A stretch of DNA of 64,000 nt from Leuconostoc carnosum (GCF_014207505.1 NZ_JACHGL010000001.1:186001-250000), one strand, 5' to 3'; counted from the first letter of the stretch, positions 1 to 9,424 are shown. Numbers and translations: made by a program. The notes: generated by a model not told the origin, from the sequence alone.

Positions 1-284
<284 letters not shown>

Positions 285-306
285 TATATGATAAAGTTGA
301 TTTTAA

Positions 307-333
307 GAATAAAAATGATCTATCGTTTTATTC
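307..333 (+). other. small hairpin between guaB-like gene and guaA
   Basis: GAATAAAA (307-314) and TTTTATTC (326-333) form a perfect 8-bp stem with an 11-nt loop in the 90-bp gap. It is AU-rich with no good T-tract. It may be a weak intercistronic processing or attenuation element, or chance. Confidence 0.3.
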
Positions 334-374
334 TCATTGTTAAGTTTAAACATGTACTAAAGGGAGAGTAAAGC

Positions 375-1922
375 ATGGCTGAAATTAATGCCGATAAAGT
401 TCTTGTATTGGACTATGGTAGCCAATATAATCAATTAATTACCCGCCGTATCCGTGAAATGGGCGTTTTTTCTGAGTTGAAGTCACGTAATATGACTATT
501 TCTGAAATAAAAGCCTATCATCCAAAAGCAATTATTTTATCAGGTGGTCCAAAATCTGTTTATGAAGAAGATGCCTTTAGCATCGATCAAGAACTGTTTA
601 ATTTAGGCGTTCCTGTGCTTGGTGTTTGTTATGGCATGCAATTGATGGCACAACAACTAGGTGGTAGCGTTGAAGCCAATCCTGGGAATGGTGAATTTGG
701 TCAAACAATTCTAAAACAAACTGATCACGCTGGCCGGTTGTTTGCTGATACACCAGTTGAACAAACTGTTCTAATGAGCCATTCGGATAATGTTGTAAAG
801 TTACCTGAAGGATTTGAAGTGGCCGGTGGCTCAGATAAGACACCAATTGCTGCTATTGCTAATGAAGAACGTCGTTTATATGGTGTGCAGTTTCATGCAG
901 AAACAACATTATCTGAACACGGTAAACAGATTTTGCATAATTTTGTGTTTGACATTGCGCAAGCTGAGGCTAATTGGGATATGAGCGGCTTCGTTGATCA
1001 ACAAATTGCTCATATCAGGAATATTGTTGGTGACAAGAAAGTATTATTGGGACTTTCTGGTGGTGTTGATTCATCAGTTGTTGGTGTTTTATTGCATAAA
1101 GCTATTGGTGATCAATTAACGTCAATTTTTGTTGACCATGGATTGTTACGTAAAAACGAAGCGCAGCAAGTGATGGAAATGATGGGCGGTCAATTTGGAT
1201 TAAACATTATCAAAGTTGATGCACAAGAACGCTTTTTGTCTCAATTAGCTGGGGTGACTGACCCAGAAAAAAAGCGCAAGATTATTGGTAATGAATTTAT
1301 TCAAGTCTTCAATGATGAAGCCACAAAGCTTGATGGTATTGATTTTCTGGCGCAAGGTACATTATATACTGATGTGATTGAGTCAGGTACAGATACTGCG
1401 CAAACAATTAAATCACACCATAATGTCGGTGGGCTACCTGAAGATATGCAGTTTAAGTTAATTGAACCACTGAATACACTCTTTAAAGATGAAGTTCGTG
1501 AACTAGGTGAGACCTTGGATATGCCACATGAAATGGTCTGGCGTCAACCATTCCCTGGACCTGGTCTTGGCATTCGTATCTTGGGTGACATCACAGAAGA
1601 CAAGCTAGAAATTGTTAGAGATTCAGATTGGATCCTACGTGACGAAATTGCTAAAGCTGGACTAGAGGGTGATGTTTGGCAGTACTTTACAGTCTTGACT
1701 GGCGTTCGTTCAGTAGGCGTTATGGGAGACTATCGTACCTACGACTATACGATTGCTATTCGTGCTATTACTTCGGTAGATGGCATGACAGCTGATTTTG
1801 CTCACTTACCATGGGAATTACTACAAAAAATTTCAGCGCGTATTGTTAACGAAGTTGGACACATTAATCGTGTCGTCTATGACATTACAGCGAAGCCACC
1901 AGCTACTGTTGAGTGGGAATAG
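375..1922 (+). CDS. guaA: GMP synthase (glutamine-hydrolysing)
   Basis: Converts XMP, glutamine and ATP to GMP, the last step of the GMP branch. The 515 residues fit the single-chain enzyme. The N-terminal class I glutamine amidotransferase has nucleophile Cys85 in GVCYGMQ, and His174/Glu176 in VQFHAET complete the triad. The ATP-pyrophosphatase domain has the PP-loop LSGGVDSS at about 227-234, and the C-terminal dimerisation domain ends in the usual KPPATVEWE. The ATG follows a strong AGGGAGAG ribosome site. It is probably co-transcribed with the upstream IMPDH-like gene. A hairpin terminator follows directly. Confidence 0.98.
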   Translation: MAEINADKVLVLDYGSQYNQLITRRIREMGVFSELKSRNMTISEIKAYHPKAIILSGGPKSVYEEDAFSIDQELFNLGVPVLGVCYGMQLMAQQLGGSVEANPGNGEFGQTILKQTDHAGRLFADTPVEQTVLMSHSDNVVKLPEGFEVAGGSDKTPIAAIANEERRLYGVQFHAETTLSEHGKQILHNFVFDIAQAEANWDMSGFVDQQIAHIRNIVGDKKVLLGLSGGVDSSVVGVLLHKAIGDQLTSIFVDHGLLRKNEAQQVMEMMGGQFGLNIIKVDAQERFLSQLAGVTDPEKKRKIIGNEFIQVFNDEATKLDGIDFLAQGTLYTDVIESGTDTAQTIKSHHNVGGLPEDMQFKLIEPLNTLFKDEVRELGETLDMPHEMVWRQPFPGPGLGIRILGDITEDKLEIVRDSDWILRDEIAKAGLEGDVWQYFTVLTGVRSVGVMGDYRTYDYTIAIRAITSVDGMTADFAHLPWELLQKISARIVNEVGHINRVVYDITAKPPATVEWE

Positions 1923-1934
1923 TATATATAGCGA

Positions 1935-1966
1935 GAATGAGCACATCTTGTGCTTGTTCTTTTTCT
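1935..1966 (+). terminator. rho-independent terminator after guaA
   Basis: An 11-bp stem (1935-1945 with 1949-1959, two G-U pairs) with a 3-nt loop is followed by TTTTTC. It ends the gua transcript. Confidence 0.85.
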
Positions 1967-2117
1967 TTGAGCAAATATGTGTCAACATTGATTGTTATGG
2001 TTACGTTAGAGTGACACAACGTATCTGATGAAGTTATTATGGATAAGTAAAAAACAAAGAATGAAGCACTTTAACTGCTATCTATTATTACTGTGATAAC
2101 AAAATACTGTTGCCTTT

Positions 2118-2125
2118 GATATAAT
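2118..2125 (+). promoter_or_regulatory. promoter of the GNAT gene (extended -10)
   Basis: TGATATAAT is an extended -10 element (TGn plus TATAAT at 2120-2125). No good -35 is visible. It lies about 28 nt before the GNAT start and after the guaA terminator. Confidence 0.55.
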
Positions 2126-2153
2126 GAAAATATTAAATTAAAGAGGTTTATTC

Positions 2154-2639
2154 ATGAAAATTAGGAATGTGAATAGAGATGATTTAACGGCAATTATAGA
2201 AATAGAAAACAAAGGCTTCAATGAGCTGGAAGCAGGAACAAAAGAACAATATGAAGACCGAATTAAAAATTTTCGGGAAAGTTTCTTTGTCGCTGTAAAT
2301 GATGACGATCAAATTATAGGATTTATTTGTGGACCCGCAGTTAAGGAACAATTTATAGAAGATTGGATGTATGAAAAAAATCCAAAAAGTGTCTCACGTG
2401 GCGGTTATCAAACAGTACAAACCATCGCGGTCTCTCCCGATGCTAGAGGACTGGGGATAGGAAGTTTGCTATTGTTAGAATTAGAGAATCATGCAAAAAG
2501 CGATGAGAGAATTGCGATGTCTCTAACTTGCTTAATAGATAGAATTCCGTTTTATGAAAAGAATGGTTATAAAAACATGGGAATTTCAAAGTCGAACCAT
2601 GCTGATGAGCAATGGTTTAATATGGAAAAATTGATTTAA
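2154..2639 (+). CDS. GNAT-family N-acetyltransferase
   Basis: A 161-residue single-domain GNAT protein that would transfer an acetyl group from acetyl-CoA to an amine; the substrate is not predictable. The acetyl-CoA loop is VSPDARGLGIGSLL (about residues 95-110; R/Q-x-x-G-x-G form). The C-terminal FYEKNGYKNMG is the usual beta6/beta7 region. The ATG is preceded by AAAGAGG. It is a stand-alone gene with its own extended -10 promoter and a terminator overlapping its stop codon. It is not obviously linked to guaA or recU. Confidence 0.85.
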   Translation: MKIRNVNRDDLTAIIEIENKGFNELEAGTKEQYEDRIKNFRESFFVAVNDDDQIIGFICGPAVKEQFIEDWMYEKNPKSVSRGGYQTVQTIAVSPDARGLGIGSLLLLELENHAKSDERIAMSLTCLIDRIPFYEKNGYKNMGISKSNHADEQWFNMEKLI

Positions 2640-2664
2640 ATTGACTAACCAATTTAAATTTTTT
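2635..2664 (+). terminator. terminator of the GNAT gene
   Basis: TTTAAATTG (2635-2643) pairs perfectly with CAATTTAAA (2650-2658), followed by a run of T. The stem includes the GNAT stop codon. Confidence 0.75.
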
Positions 2665-2745
2665 ATGATTCAGTTGATTTAGCAGGCTATTCATAATATT
2701 AGCGTTCTCGTTGTACCATAGTACCTTGTTACGTAGCAATCAAAT

Positions 2746-2793
2746 AAAAAACACATCTTGACTTGGTATAACCATTGTTAAAGATGTGTTTTT
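2746..2793. terminator. bidirectional terminator-like hairpin
   Basis: AAACACATCTT (2749-2759) pairs with AAGATGTGTTT (2781-2791), flanked by A-runs on the left and T-runs on the right, so it could stop transcription on either strand. The loop is 21 nt, which is long. Confidence 0.55.
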
Positions 2794-2864
2794 AGTATTG
2801 TTATGGCGGTAACATGAGGACCTAGTAGTGAAATCAATATAACAGTTACGGCGAGTCCTGAGAG

Positions 2865-2884
2865 AAAAAAGGTTTGCCTTTTTC
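2865..2884. terminator. short terminator-like hairpin
   Basis: AAAAAAGG (2865-2872) pairs with CCTTTTT (2877-2883) around a 4-nt loop. The stem is short and A/T-rich. Confidence 0.4.
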
Positions 2885-3266
2885 ATAAATAGCGCCTAAT
2901 TCTTATGTTTTTTAACTCGGACACTTGGCACGTATCATTTTTATTAGATCGACACCTAACATTTAATTGCACGCTTAATAGGTTGGTCTATGTTACAATA
3001 TAATTCCATGTTTGTCTATTATGCTATTCGCCACTTTCTAGTGGGATTAGTCCGTACATCCATTATTTATCGATTACCAGTATAATATTATCAAAAATTG
3101 AGCTTAACTGTTGAATCCTTAGACTTTATAGAGGGAGTATATTTAGTCGCTCAAACTAGCTCTTGATGAGAGCGAATCACATCGATATGCGATAATTAAG
3201 GAAATTAAAAAGTGGTTCATAGATGAGCCTATCTGTTGTTTTAAAGCACACAGCATTAAGTTTAAC

Positions 3267-3295
3267 TTGTTTTCTATCTTTTATGGTAAGATAGT
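3267..3295 (+). promoter_or_regulatory. putative recU promoter with embedded inverted repeat
   Basis: TTGTTT (3267-3272), 17 nt, GATAGT (3290-3295). A perfect 7-bp inverted repeat, CTATCTT (3274-3280) and AAGATAG (3288-3294), fills the space between the boxes, as an operator would. The -10 match is weak. Confidence 0.4.
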
Positions 3296-3328
3296 ATTGT
3301 ATATTTTAAATTTGTTTTGAGGGTGATA

Positions 3329-3943
3329 ATGTCAATTAACTATCCTACGGGCAGTCGGCGTGTTTCGCATGTTGAAAATACGATGCGCACAGGTAAAACA
3401 ACTAAAAAAGCATTGATGTTTGGTAAGCGTGGTATGGGCTTAGAAGAGGAAATTAATCTTGCCAATGATTACTACTTGGTTAACCATATGGCAGTAATTC
3501 ACAAAAAACCAACACCAGTAACAATTGTAAAAGTTGATTATCCCGCACGTTCTGCTGCAAAAATTACGGAAGCATATTTTAAGCAAGCTTCAACGACTGA
3601 TTATAACGGTGTCTATCAAGGACGTTATATTGATTTTGACGCGAAAGAAACAAAGAATAAAACCTCTTTTCCTTTGAAAAATCTCCATGCACACCAAATT
3701 GTGCATTTGGCTAATATTTTAGCGCAAGGGGGCATTGGTTTTGTTATTATTAAATTTACCAGTTTAAATGAGACATATGTCTATCCTGCAAAAGAATTAA
3801 TTGCGCAGTGGCAAAAGTTGAATGGCAAACAGTCAATTTCGTATGATGAAATTGTAGGGCGAGGGTACTCTGTACCTGCAAGTTTAAGCCCTAGTTTAGA
3901 TTACTTAAAAGCTGTTGACCAATACTTTGAACATCTAAACTAA
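3329..3943 (+). CDS. recU: Holliday junction resolvase RecU
   Basis: Endonuclease that resolves Holliday junctions in recombination and chromosome segregation in Firmicutes. The 204 residues fit the family. The nuclease core is visible: NYPTGSRR at the N-terminus, VDYPARSAAKITEAYF, and the acidic/Lys cluster GRYIDFDAKETK (about residues 99-110). The ATG at 3329 is chosen because GAGGGTGATA sits just upstream; an in-frame TTG at 3317 would overlap that site. It is followed after 23 bp by the gene for PBP1A, the conserved recU-pbp1A pair of Gram-positive bacteria. Confidence 0.96.
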   Translation: MSINYPTGSRRVSHVENTMRTGKTTKKALMFGKRGMGLEEEINLANDYYLVNHMAVIHKKPTPVTIVKVDYPARSAAKITEAYFKQASTTDYNGVYQGRYIDFDAKETKNKTSFPLKNLHAHQIVHLANILAQGGIGFVIIKFTSLNETYVYPAKELIAQWQKLNGKQSISYDEIVGRGYSVPASLSPSLDYLKAVDQYFEHLN

Positions 3944-3966
3944 CAAGTAGGAGTGCACCATCAATT

Positions 3967-6156
3967 ATGGCAAATGAGAATCAATGGTCTCGTGTGAATC
4001 GCAATAGTAATACATATGACAGTTATCCAGCCACGGAACCACCCAAAACACCACGACCACCTAAAAAAAACGGTAATGGGTCAGGCGGTCCAAGAAAACC
4101 AAAGAAAAAGCGTCATTGGTTTTTAATGATTTTCTTATGGTTATTAGTATTAGGTATCATTGCCGTAATGTCTGGGGTAGCGTTATTCATGACATACGCT
4201 AATGATGCACCAAATATTACGGAATCCAAGTTAGCATCTGAAAATTCTAGTGCTATTCTTGATGATCAAGGGAAAAATATTTGGAGTTTATCAACTGTAG
4301 AACGTGATTATGCTACTACTAATGAAATACCAAAAATGTTGAAACAATCAGTTGTAGCAACGGAAGATCGTCGTTTTTACAAACATAATGGTGTTGATCC
4401 TATCCGTATTATGGGCGCAGCGGTTGCCAACTTCCGCGGGTCATCCTTAGGTATGCAAGGTGGATCAACATTAACGCAACAATTAGTGAAGTTATCAGTG
4501 TTTAGCACATCTACTGCTGATCAGACAATTGAGCGTAAAGCCCAAGAAGCTTGGTTAGCAATGCGTGTTGAGAAAAACTTTACTAAAGATGAAATATTAA
4601 CATTTTATATGAATAAGGTATACATGGGACACGGTGTATCTGGCATGAAGACAGCTGCCACATATTTTTATGGTAAGCCACTAAAAGAATTATCCTTGCC
4701 CCAACTCGCATTATTAGCAGGTATGCCACAATCACCAACGGATTATGATCCGTATTTGAAAGATAACTCAGCCGCTAAAAAGCGACGTGATACTGTTTTA
4801 CAATCCATGGTGAAATATGGTGCTATTACGGAAAACCAAGCAAATCAAGCGATAAAAGTACCAGTAAGTGATGGTTTGCAAGACTTAACAGCTAAAACAC
4901 AGCTTGCGAATAATAATCGCAAAGTTGTTGATGGTTATGTTCAGTCAGTACTCTCAGAAGCTAATTCTCTGGGTTATGATGTCACCAAATCTGGGTTGAA
5001 AATATATACCAGCATGGATTCGAACCTGCAACAATCACTTTATGATAATGCTAATGGTAATACAGTTAATTTCCCTGCAGAAGACACCCAAATTGGGGCT
5101 ACTATGGCTGATCCAAAAACAGGTCGTGTGGTTGCTCAATTAGGTGGCCGTAACTTAAATATTTTACAGGGAACCAATCATGCTAAATTATCTAATCGAT
5201 CAGGCGGTTCCTCAGTTAAACCTTTACTTGACTACGGTCCGGCAATCGAATATTTGAATTGGCCGACCTATCGTACAGTTGAGGATAAAAAATATACCTT
5301 ACCAGGAATGAATAGTACTATTTCTAACTGGGATGGTAAATATATGAACAACATTACAATGCGTTCAGCGTTAACGCAATCACGAAATACACCGGCATTG
5401 CGTACATTAGAAGAAGTTGGTGGTACAAACGCTGCCAAATTCGTGAATAGTTTAGGTATACCAACATCTGAAGTACCAGGTGGCACAGCAGCCATTGGTA
5501 TTGATGTCTCAACAGAACAAGAAGCTGGTGCTTATGGTGCAATTTCTAATGGTGGTACTTATTATAAGCCAACCTATATCACAAAAGTTGTGACACCAGA
5601 TGGGACGACTCATAATTATTCGGCTACAGGAAAACGTGTGATTAAGAGTAGTACCGCGTTTATGTTAACGGATATGATGAAGGGTGTCATTAAGCCAAAT
5701 GCTACAGCTGCGGAGGCTGTAATTCCTGGGTTACATCAAGCTGGAAAATCTGGTTTAGTTGGTTATGATCCAAGTGCTGGTCAACCAGACCGTGCAATCA
5801 TGGATTCTTGGTTTACAGGATATACTAAGTCCTATGTACTTTCTGTTTGGACAGGCTATGATCAGCCGAATGAGCCTGGGAAATATATTCCTTGGACATC
5901 CCAAGATTTACCTTCACAGTTTTACCAGAAGGTAATGTCTTATGCCATGCAAAACAAACCAAATACGGATTGGGAAAAACCAGATACGGTAACACCCAAG
6001 GTACGTGGTAATATTGTTGAGTATGAAGTTAAGGATGAAAAGTGGAGTAATGGTGGATTACCACTAGTGAATTCAATTCCACAATCTGGAGAAACACCAG
6101 CTGAAGCAAATATTTCCGGCTCAGCAGCAGTTGGATCAACTACAGGTAATAATTAA
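3967..6156 (+). CDS. pbp1A: class A penicillin-binding protein 1A (transglycosylase/transpeptidase)
   Basis: Polymerises and cross-links peptidoglycan outside the membrane. It is 729 residues. A Lys/Pro-rich cytoplasmic tail (1-50) is followed by one membrane helix (about 51-75). The GT51 glycosyltransferase domain has catalytic Glu133 in ATEDRRFYKHNG and GGSTLTQQ at 165-172. The transpeptidase has S415-x-x-K418 (GGSSVKPL), S-R-N (472-474) and K-S-G (594-596, in place of the usual KTG). The C-terminus is Ser/Gly-rich and likely disordered. AGGAG lies about 13 nt before the ATG, a slightly long spacing. It forms an operon with recU. Confidence 0.96.
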   Translation: MANENQWSRVNRNSNTYDSYPATEPPKTPRPPKKNGNGSGGPRKPKKKRHWFLMIFLWLLVLGIIAVMSGVALFMTYANDAPNITESKLASENSSAILDDQGKNIWSLSTVERDYATTNEIPKMLKQSVVATEDRRFYKHNGVDPIRIMGAAVANFRGSSLGMQGGSTLTQQLVKLSVFSTSTADQTIERKAQEAWLAMRVEKNFTKDEILTFYMNKVYMGHGVSGMKTAATYFYGKPLKELSLPQLALLAGMPQSPTDYDPYLKDNSAAKKRRDTVLQSMVKYGAITENQANQAIKVPVSDGLQDLTAKTQLANNNRKVVDGYVQSVLSEANSLGYDVTKSGLKIYTSMDSNLQQSLYDNANGNTVNFPAEDTQIGATMADPKTGRVVAQLGGRNLNILQGTNHAKLSNRSGGSSVKPLLDYGPAIEYLNWPTYRTVEDKKYTLPGMNSTISNWDGKYMNNITMRSALTQSRNTPALRTLEEVGGTNAAKFVNSLGIPTSEVPGGTAAIGIDVSTEQEAGAYGAISNGGTYYKPTYITKVVTPDGTTHNYSATGKRVIKSSTAFMLTDMMKGVIKPNATAAEAVIPGLHQAGKSGLVGYDPSAGQPDRAIMDSWFTGYTKSYVLSVWTGYDQPNEPGKYIPWTSQDLPSQFYQKVMSYAMQNKPNTDWEKPDTVTPKVRGNIVEYEVKDEKWSNGGLPLVNSIPQSGETPAEANISGSAAVGSTTGNN

Positions 6157-6166
6157 GTAGTCACCA

Positions 6167-6197
6167 AAAAGTCTTGCGTAAGCAGGGCTTTTGTTTT
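6167..6197 (+). terminator. terminator after pbp1A
   Basis: AAAAGTCTTGC (6167-6177) pairs with GCAGGGCTTTT (6182-6192) with G-U pairs and a 4-nt loop, followed by a T-rich run. The ribosome site of the next gene starts right after it. Confidence 0.75.
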
Positions 6198-6211
6198 GGA
6201 GGGTATCAATC

Positions 6212-6784
6212 ATGTCAAGATTATGGGTTACTGGGTATCGCAGTTATGAAATTGGTACATTTGGTGATAAAGATCCGAAAATCGAAGTCATAAAGTATGC
6301 AATAAAGTGCGCATTAAAAGATGAGATTGAACGGGGGCTGGAATGGGTGATTACCGGAGGTCAATTGGGCGTTGAACAATGGACTGTGGCAGTTGTAGAC
6401 GAATTAAAATCAGAATTTCCTAATCTCAAAATAGCGATGATGTTGCCATTTAAAGATTTTGGTAATCAGTGGGCTGATAACAATCAAGAAAAATTAAAAC
6501 TGCTTAGAGCTAAAAGTGATTTTGTGGACAGTGTATCCAATATACCTTACGAGGGGCCAAGGCAGTTACAGAATTATCAAAAATTCATGTTGGAACATAC
6601 GGATGCAGCATTGTTAATTTATGATACTGAATTTGAGGCTAAAACAACTTTTGATTATAATATCATCAAAAATAAACAAGAACAGGCGCCTTATCCATTA
6701 ACGCTAGTTGATATGCTCAACCTACAAGATTACGCAACAGAGTATGAAGAATTGAATTCAGAAAAACATGGTTTTTCTGAATAA
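6212..6784 (+). CDS. ypsA: YpsA/DUF1273-family protein (SLOG-fold)
   Basis: A 190-residue DUF1273 protein. [15 protein letters not shown] at the N-terminus and the glycine motif [13 protein letters not shown] (about residues 49-61) are typical of the SLOG/DprA-like Rossmann fold. B. subtilis YpsA is encoded next to gpsB and has been linked to cell division; the order ypsA-gpsB-rnpB is conserved here. The enzymatic activity of the family is not established. The ATG at 6212 follows GGAGGG with good spacing; an in-frame TTG 21 bp upstream would sit inside the terminator and is rejected. Confidence 0.9.
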   Translation: MSRLWVTGYRSYEIGTFGDKDPKIEVIKYAIKCALKDEIERGLEWVITGGQLGVEQWTVAVVDELKSEFPNLKIAMMLPFKDFGNQWADNNQEKLKLLRAKSDFVDSVSNIPYEGPRQLQNYQKFMLEHTDAALLIYDTEFEAKTTFDYNIIKNKQEQAPYPLTLVDMLNLQDYATEYEELNSEKHGFSE

Positions 6785-6860
6785 ATAAGGCGTTTTCCTT
6801 GTAATTCTAAGAAATAATTGGTAATATAGATTAAGTAAAAAAGTAAATGAGGTGTGACTT

Positions 6861-7229
6861 GTGGAACAAGTAAAATACACGCAAAAAGATATTTTAGAAC
6901 GCGTTTTCAAGCAAAAGCGTATGGGTGTTGGCTATGATCCGGCAGATGTTGATAGTTTCCTTGATGATATCATCAAGGATTATGGTGCCTTTGCGGGACG
7001 TGTTGAGCAGCTTCAAGGTGAGGTTACTCGCTTACAAACTGCTCTAAAAGCTTCTCAAGATCAGTTAGTCACTGTTAAGCAACAACAAGTCAACACACCA
7101 TCAGCAGCCCAAACAGCATCACCTATTGTTGAAGAGCCAAAGCCAACAAATAATGTGACGAACTTAGATTTAATTAAGCGTGTCGCTAATTTAGAGCGTG
7201 CAGTATTTGGTCGAGACGCTGGGGAATAA
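6861..7229 (+). CDS. gpsB: cell-division regulator GpsB (DivIVA-like)
   Basis: A small cytoplasmic coiled-coil protein that targets PBP1 and other wall enzymes to the septum. It is 122 residues. The N-terminal DivIVA-type membrane-binding/PBP-binding domain includes YTQKDILERVFKQKRMGVGY and DPADVDSFLDDII. A coiled coil follows (about 45-75). A Ser/Pro/Thr linker and the C-terminal helix LIKRVANLERAVFG, typical of GpsB, complete it. The start is GTG with GAGGTGTG upstream. Its proximity to PBP1A fits the known GpsB-PBP1A partnership. Confidence 0.95.
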   Translation: MEQVKYTQKDILERVFKQKRMGVGYDPADVDSFLDDIIKDYGAFAGRVEQLQGEVTRLQTALKASQDQLVTVKQQQVNTPSAAQTASPIVEEPKPTNNVTNLDLIKRVANLERAVFGRDAGE

Positions 7230-7283
7230 CTTTAATTTACTGTAAGTACGTAACTGAGTAATATTTAAGCTTAATTACTATAT

Positions 7284-7668
7284 TTGTAAGTATCGAGTAA
7301 TTGCGCGTTATATTTCTAACGTGAGGAAGGTCCATGCTCGCACAGTCTGAGATGACTGTAAGGTTTGTGCTGGGATAAAAAATAAACCCAGGGGCGGTAA
7401 TACGCTACGGCGGTCGAACAGGCTAAGGCTTTGCTATGTCTTAATAGATCTGAAAGTGCCATAGAAACGTACGCGTTAATGAAAGTTAGCGTTTGAGACG
7501 AGGTAAACCCCGCAAGCGGGCAACCCAAACTTTTGGTAGGGGCGGCTAATCTAGCGAATTGAAGCAATGATTGGTATGGTTTGGCAACAAACTTAGATAG
7601 ATGATTACTGAAGGTGGTATGTACCTGCGTATCACTGGAACAAAACATGGCCTACAGATACTTACAAC
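7284..7668 (+). ncRNA. rnpB: RNase P RNA (bacterial class B)
   Basis: Catalytic RNA of ribonuclease P, which matures tRNA 5' ends. The conserved core GAGGAAGGTCCATGCTCGC (about 7321-7339) is present. The outer P1 helix is GTAAGTATC (7286-7294) pairing with GATACTTAC (7657-7665), and ACAGATACTTACAACAG marks the 3' end. The length of about 385 nt fits class B. It lies directly after gpsB, as in other Lactobacillales, and ends in a terminator. A reading frame on the other strand across it is a shadow. Confidence 0.95.
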
Positions 7669-7672
7669 AGGT

Positions 7673-7699
7673 AACGTCACTTTGTGGCGTTTTTTATTT
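7673..7699 (+). terminator. terminator of rnpB
   Basis: AACGTCAC (7673-7680) pairs with GTGGCGTT (7684-7691, one G-T mismatch-type pair), followed by TTTTT. Confidence 0.8.
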
Positions 7700-7753
7700 T
7701 ATGCATTATTTAGTATTATATTCAACTCAATTGTGAATATATCCTGAGTTATG

Positions 7754-7782
7754 TTGCATAAAAATTCATTTTGGGTTATGAT
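7754..7782 (+). promoter_or_regulatory. promoter of the amino-acid ABC transporter gene
   Basis: TTGCAT (7754-7759), 17-nt spacer, TATGAT (7777-7782), about 37 nt before the start codon. Confidence 0.6.
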
Positions 7783-7818
7783 TATTTACGTCAATCAGGT
7801 ATACAGGAGAATTGAGAT

Positions 7819-9294
7819 ATGAAATCTAAAATAATTAAAAATATAATGACTGTTGCGATGAGTTTAATATTGCTCTTGCCACTTATGATCGCTGTTGTGC
7901 CAGAAACAAAAGCAGCGGAATCAGACCCAGCTTATTCAAAAATAAAGGAACGTGGTGTACTGGTTGTTGGCCTTTCCGCAGATTATGCCCCATTTGAGTT
8001 CCATACAACAGTTGATGGTAAAGATAAAATTGTTGGTTTCGAAGTTGATATGGCGAAAGAAATTGCAAAGGATTTAGGTGTTAAACTTCAAATCAAAGAA
8101 ATGGGTTTTGATGGTTTAATTGGTGCTGTACAAACTGGGAAAATTGATGTTATTATTTCTGGTATTAATGCAACGCCTGAACGTGAGAAAGTTATTGATT
8201 TTTCTAAATCCTATCTTGCACCAAAGCAGACCATTATGGTTTTGAAGAAAAATGAAGCACAATTTACCACAGATGTTAATTCATTTTCAGGTAAAAAAAT
8301 AGGGGCTCAACGACAAACAACGCAGGAAACTTTTGTTCAAAACAATATGTCTTCTGCTACATTGGTTAGTTTGCAAAAAGTGCCTGATCTTGTTTCGCAA
8401 TTATCAGCAGGTAAGATTGCAGGTGTTGTATTAAATGATCCAATATCTTCGGCGTACGCACAACAAAACAAAGCGTTCAAGGTGATTTTTCCTAAGCCAA
8501 ACGAGTCTGAGGGTGCAATTTCCGTTGCCATGCCTAAAAACTCACCAGTATTAAAATCAAAGATCAACGAGTCGATTGACCAAATCGTTGAATCAGGCCA
8601 GTTGAAAACTTTCCAAAAGAAAGCTAATGCGTTAATGTTCAATGATCAGTCATTTTGGTCAAAATATGGTAATTTATTTATTAAAGGAACTCTGATTACC
8701 TTAGCCTTAGCGGCTATTGCGGTTATTATCGGAATTATTTTGGGCACGATAGTTGCTTTGTTTAAATTGTCACCGAACTTCATATTAAAGGCTATCGGAA
8801 ACATTTATGTTGAGTATGTTCGTGGTACACCTTTGCTTGTGCAAGCGTTTATGGTGTTCTTCGGGACTCAAGTTATTGGTCTAAATCTATCTGCCTTTGC
8901 TGCTGGTTCTTTGGCAATGGGATTAAACTCTGCTGCCTATATTGCTGAAATTATCCGGTCAGGAATTAATTCCGTCAATTATGGTCAAACAGAGGCTGCT
9001 CGTTCACTTGGGCTATCTAAGAACAAGGCAATGCGTTACATTGTATTACCACAAGCTGTTAAGAATATTTTACCTGCACTGGGTAACGAGTTCGTTACGG
9101 TAATTAAAGAAGGATCTGTTGTATCCGTTATTGGTGTTGGTGAATTAATGTTTCAGACCGGTGTGGTCCAAGGAGCAAGCTTTAAACCGTTCTTTCCACT
9201 ACTAATGACTTCACTCATTTATTTTATATTAACATTTGGTATTAGTCGTGCATTAGGATACGCTGAAAAGCGAATGGCACGCACAAGTCGTTAA
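7819..9294 (+). CDS. polar amino-acid ABC transporter, fused substrate-binding protein and permease
   Basis: A 491-residue fusion of the kind called GlnP/GlnPH in lactic acid bacteria. A signal peptide (about 1-33, Lys-rich start, ETKAAES cleavage region) precedes one family-3 solute-binding domain (about 38-275; VLVVGLSADYAPFEF, GFEVDMAKEIAKDLG). The permease domain (about 285-490) has several helices and the EAA loop TEAARSLGLSKNKAM for contact with the ATPase. The likely substrate is glutamine or another polar amino acid, but the sequence does not decide it. No ATP-binding subunit lies next to it, so that partner must be encoded elsewhere. ATG with AGGAGAA upstream. Confidence 0.92.
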   Translation: MKSKIIKNIMTVAMSLILLLPLMIAVVPETKAAESDPAYSKIKERGVLVVGLSADYAPFEFHTTVDGKDKIVGFEVDMAKEIAKDLGVKLQIKEMGFDGLIGAVQTGKIDVIISGINATPEREKVIDFSKSYLAPKQTIMVLKKNEAQFTTDVNSFSGKKIGAQRQTTQETFVQNNMSSATLVSLQKVPDLVSQLSAGKIAGVVLNDPISSAYAQQNKAFKVIFPKPNESEGAISVAMPKNSPVLKSKINESIDQIVESGQLKTFQKKANALMFNDQSFWSKYGNLFIKGTLITLALAAIAVIIGIILGTIVALFKLSPNFILKAIGNIYVEYVRGTPLLVQAFMVFFGTQVIGLNLSAFAAGSLAMGLNSAAYIAEIIRSGINSVNYGQTEAARSLGLSKNKAMRYIVLPQAVKNILPALGNEFVTVIKEGSVVSVIGVGELMFQTGVVQGASFKPFFPLLMTSLIYFILTFGISRALGYAEKRMARTSR

Positions 9295-9311
9295 TTTTAT
9301 AGTTTGAAATT

Positions 9312-9371
9312 AAAAGCGAACGTTTCGATTTTCAAAATATGAAAACACTTACAAACCAAACGTTCGTAAAT
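9312..9371 (+). promoter_or_regulatory. pair of PurR-type boxes upstream of purE
   Basis: Two sites match the PurBox consensus AWWWNCGAACNWT exactly: AAAAGCGAACGTT (9312-9324) and, on the other strand, ATTTACGAACGTT (9371-9359). They face each other 34 nt apart. In related bacteria PurR binds such boxes and responds to PRPP. This is the likely control region of the purine operon. The actual purE promoter is not clear. Confidence 0.75.
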
Positions 9372-9377
9372 CATCTT

Positions 9378-9424
9378 AAAAAAAGCTATATAGTTCGTAT
9401 TATACGAACTATATAGCTTTTTTT
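9378..9424. terminator. long perfect hairpin between PurBoxes and purE
   Basis: Arms of about 22 nt (9378-9399 and 9403-9424) are perfectly complementary with a 3-nt loop and end in a T-run, with A-run on the opposite side. It can terminate transcription of the ABC gene on the + strand. As it lies after the PurBoxes and before purE, it may also attenuate purine-operon transcription. Confidence 0.85.

Larger units (their letters stand above)
2665..3266. other. about 600-bp stretch without a recognisable gene
   Basis: No frame of useful length on either strand has a ribosome site or a family motif. It contains two terminator-like hairpins (2746-2793, 2865-2884) and AT-rich sequence with scattered stops. 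It could be a decayed gene or an old insertion site, but I cannot recognise a transposase or other remnant. Confidence 0.5.

Noticed and set aside
1798-2028. 76-codon + frame overlapping the end of guaA
   Set aside because: It runs in another frame through guaA and its terminator, with no ribosome site.
2890-3250. possible degraded transposase or other pseudogene
   Set aside because: Translations on both strands are broken by many stops and show no motif I recognise; no terminal inverted repeats or target duplication seen.
7316-7648. 110-codon frame on the - strand
   Set aside because: It is antisense to the conserved core of RNase P RNA; the protein has no family features or ribosome site.
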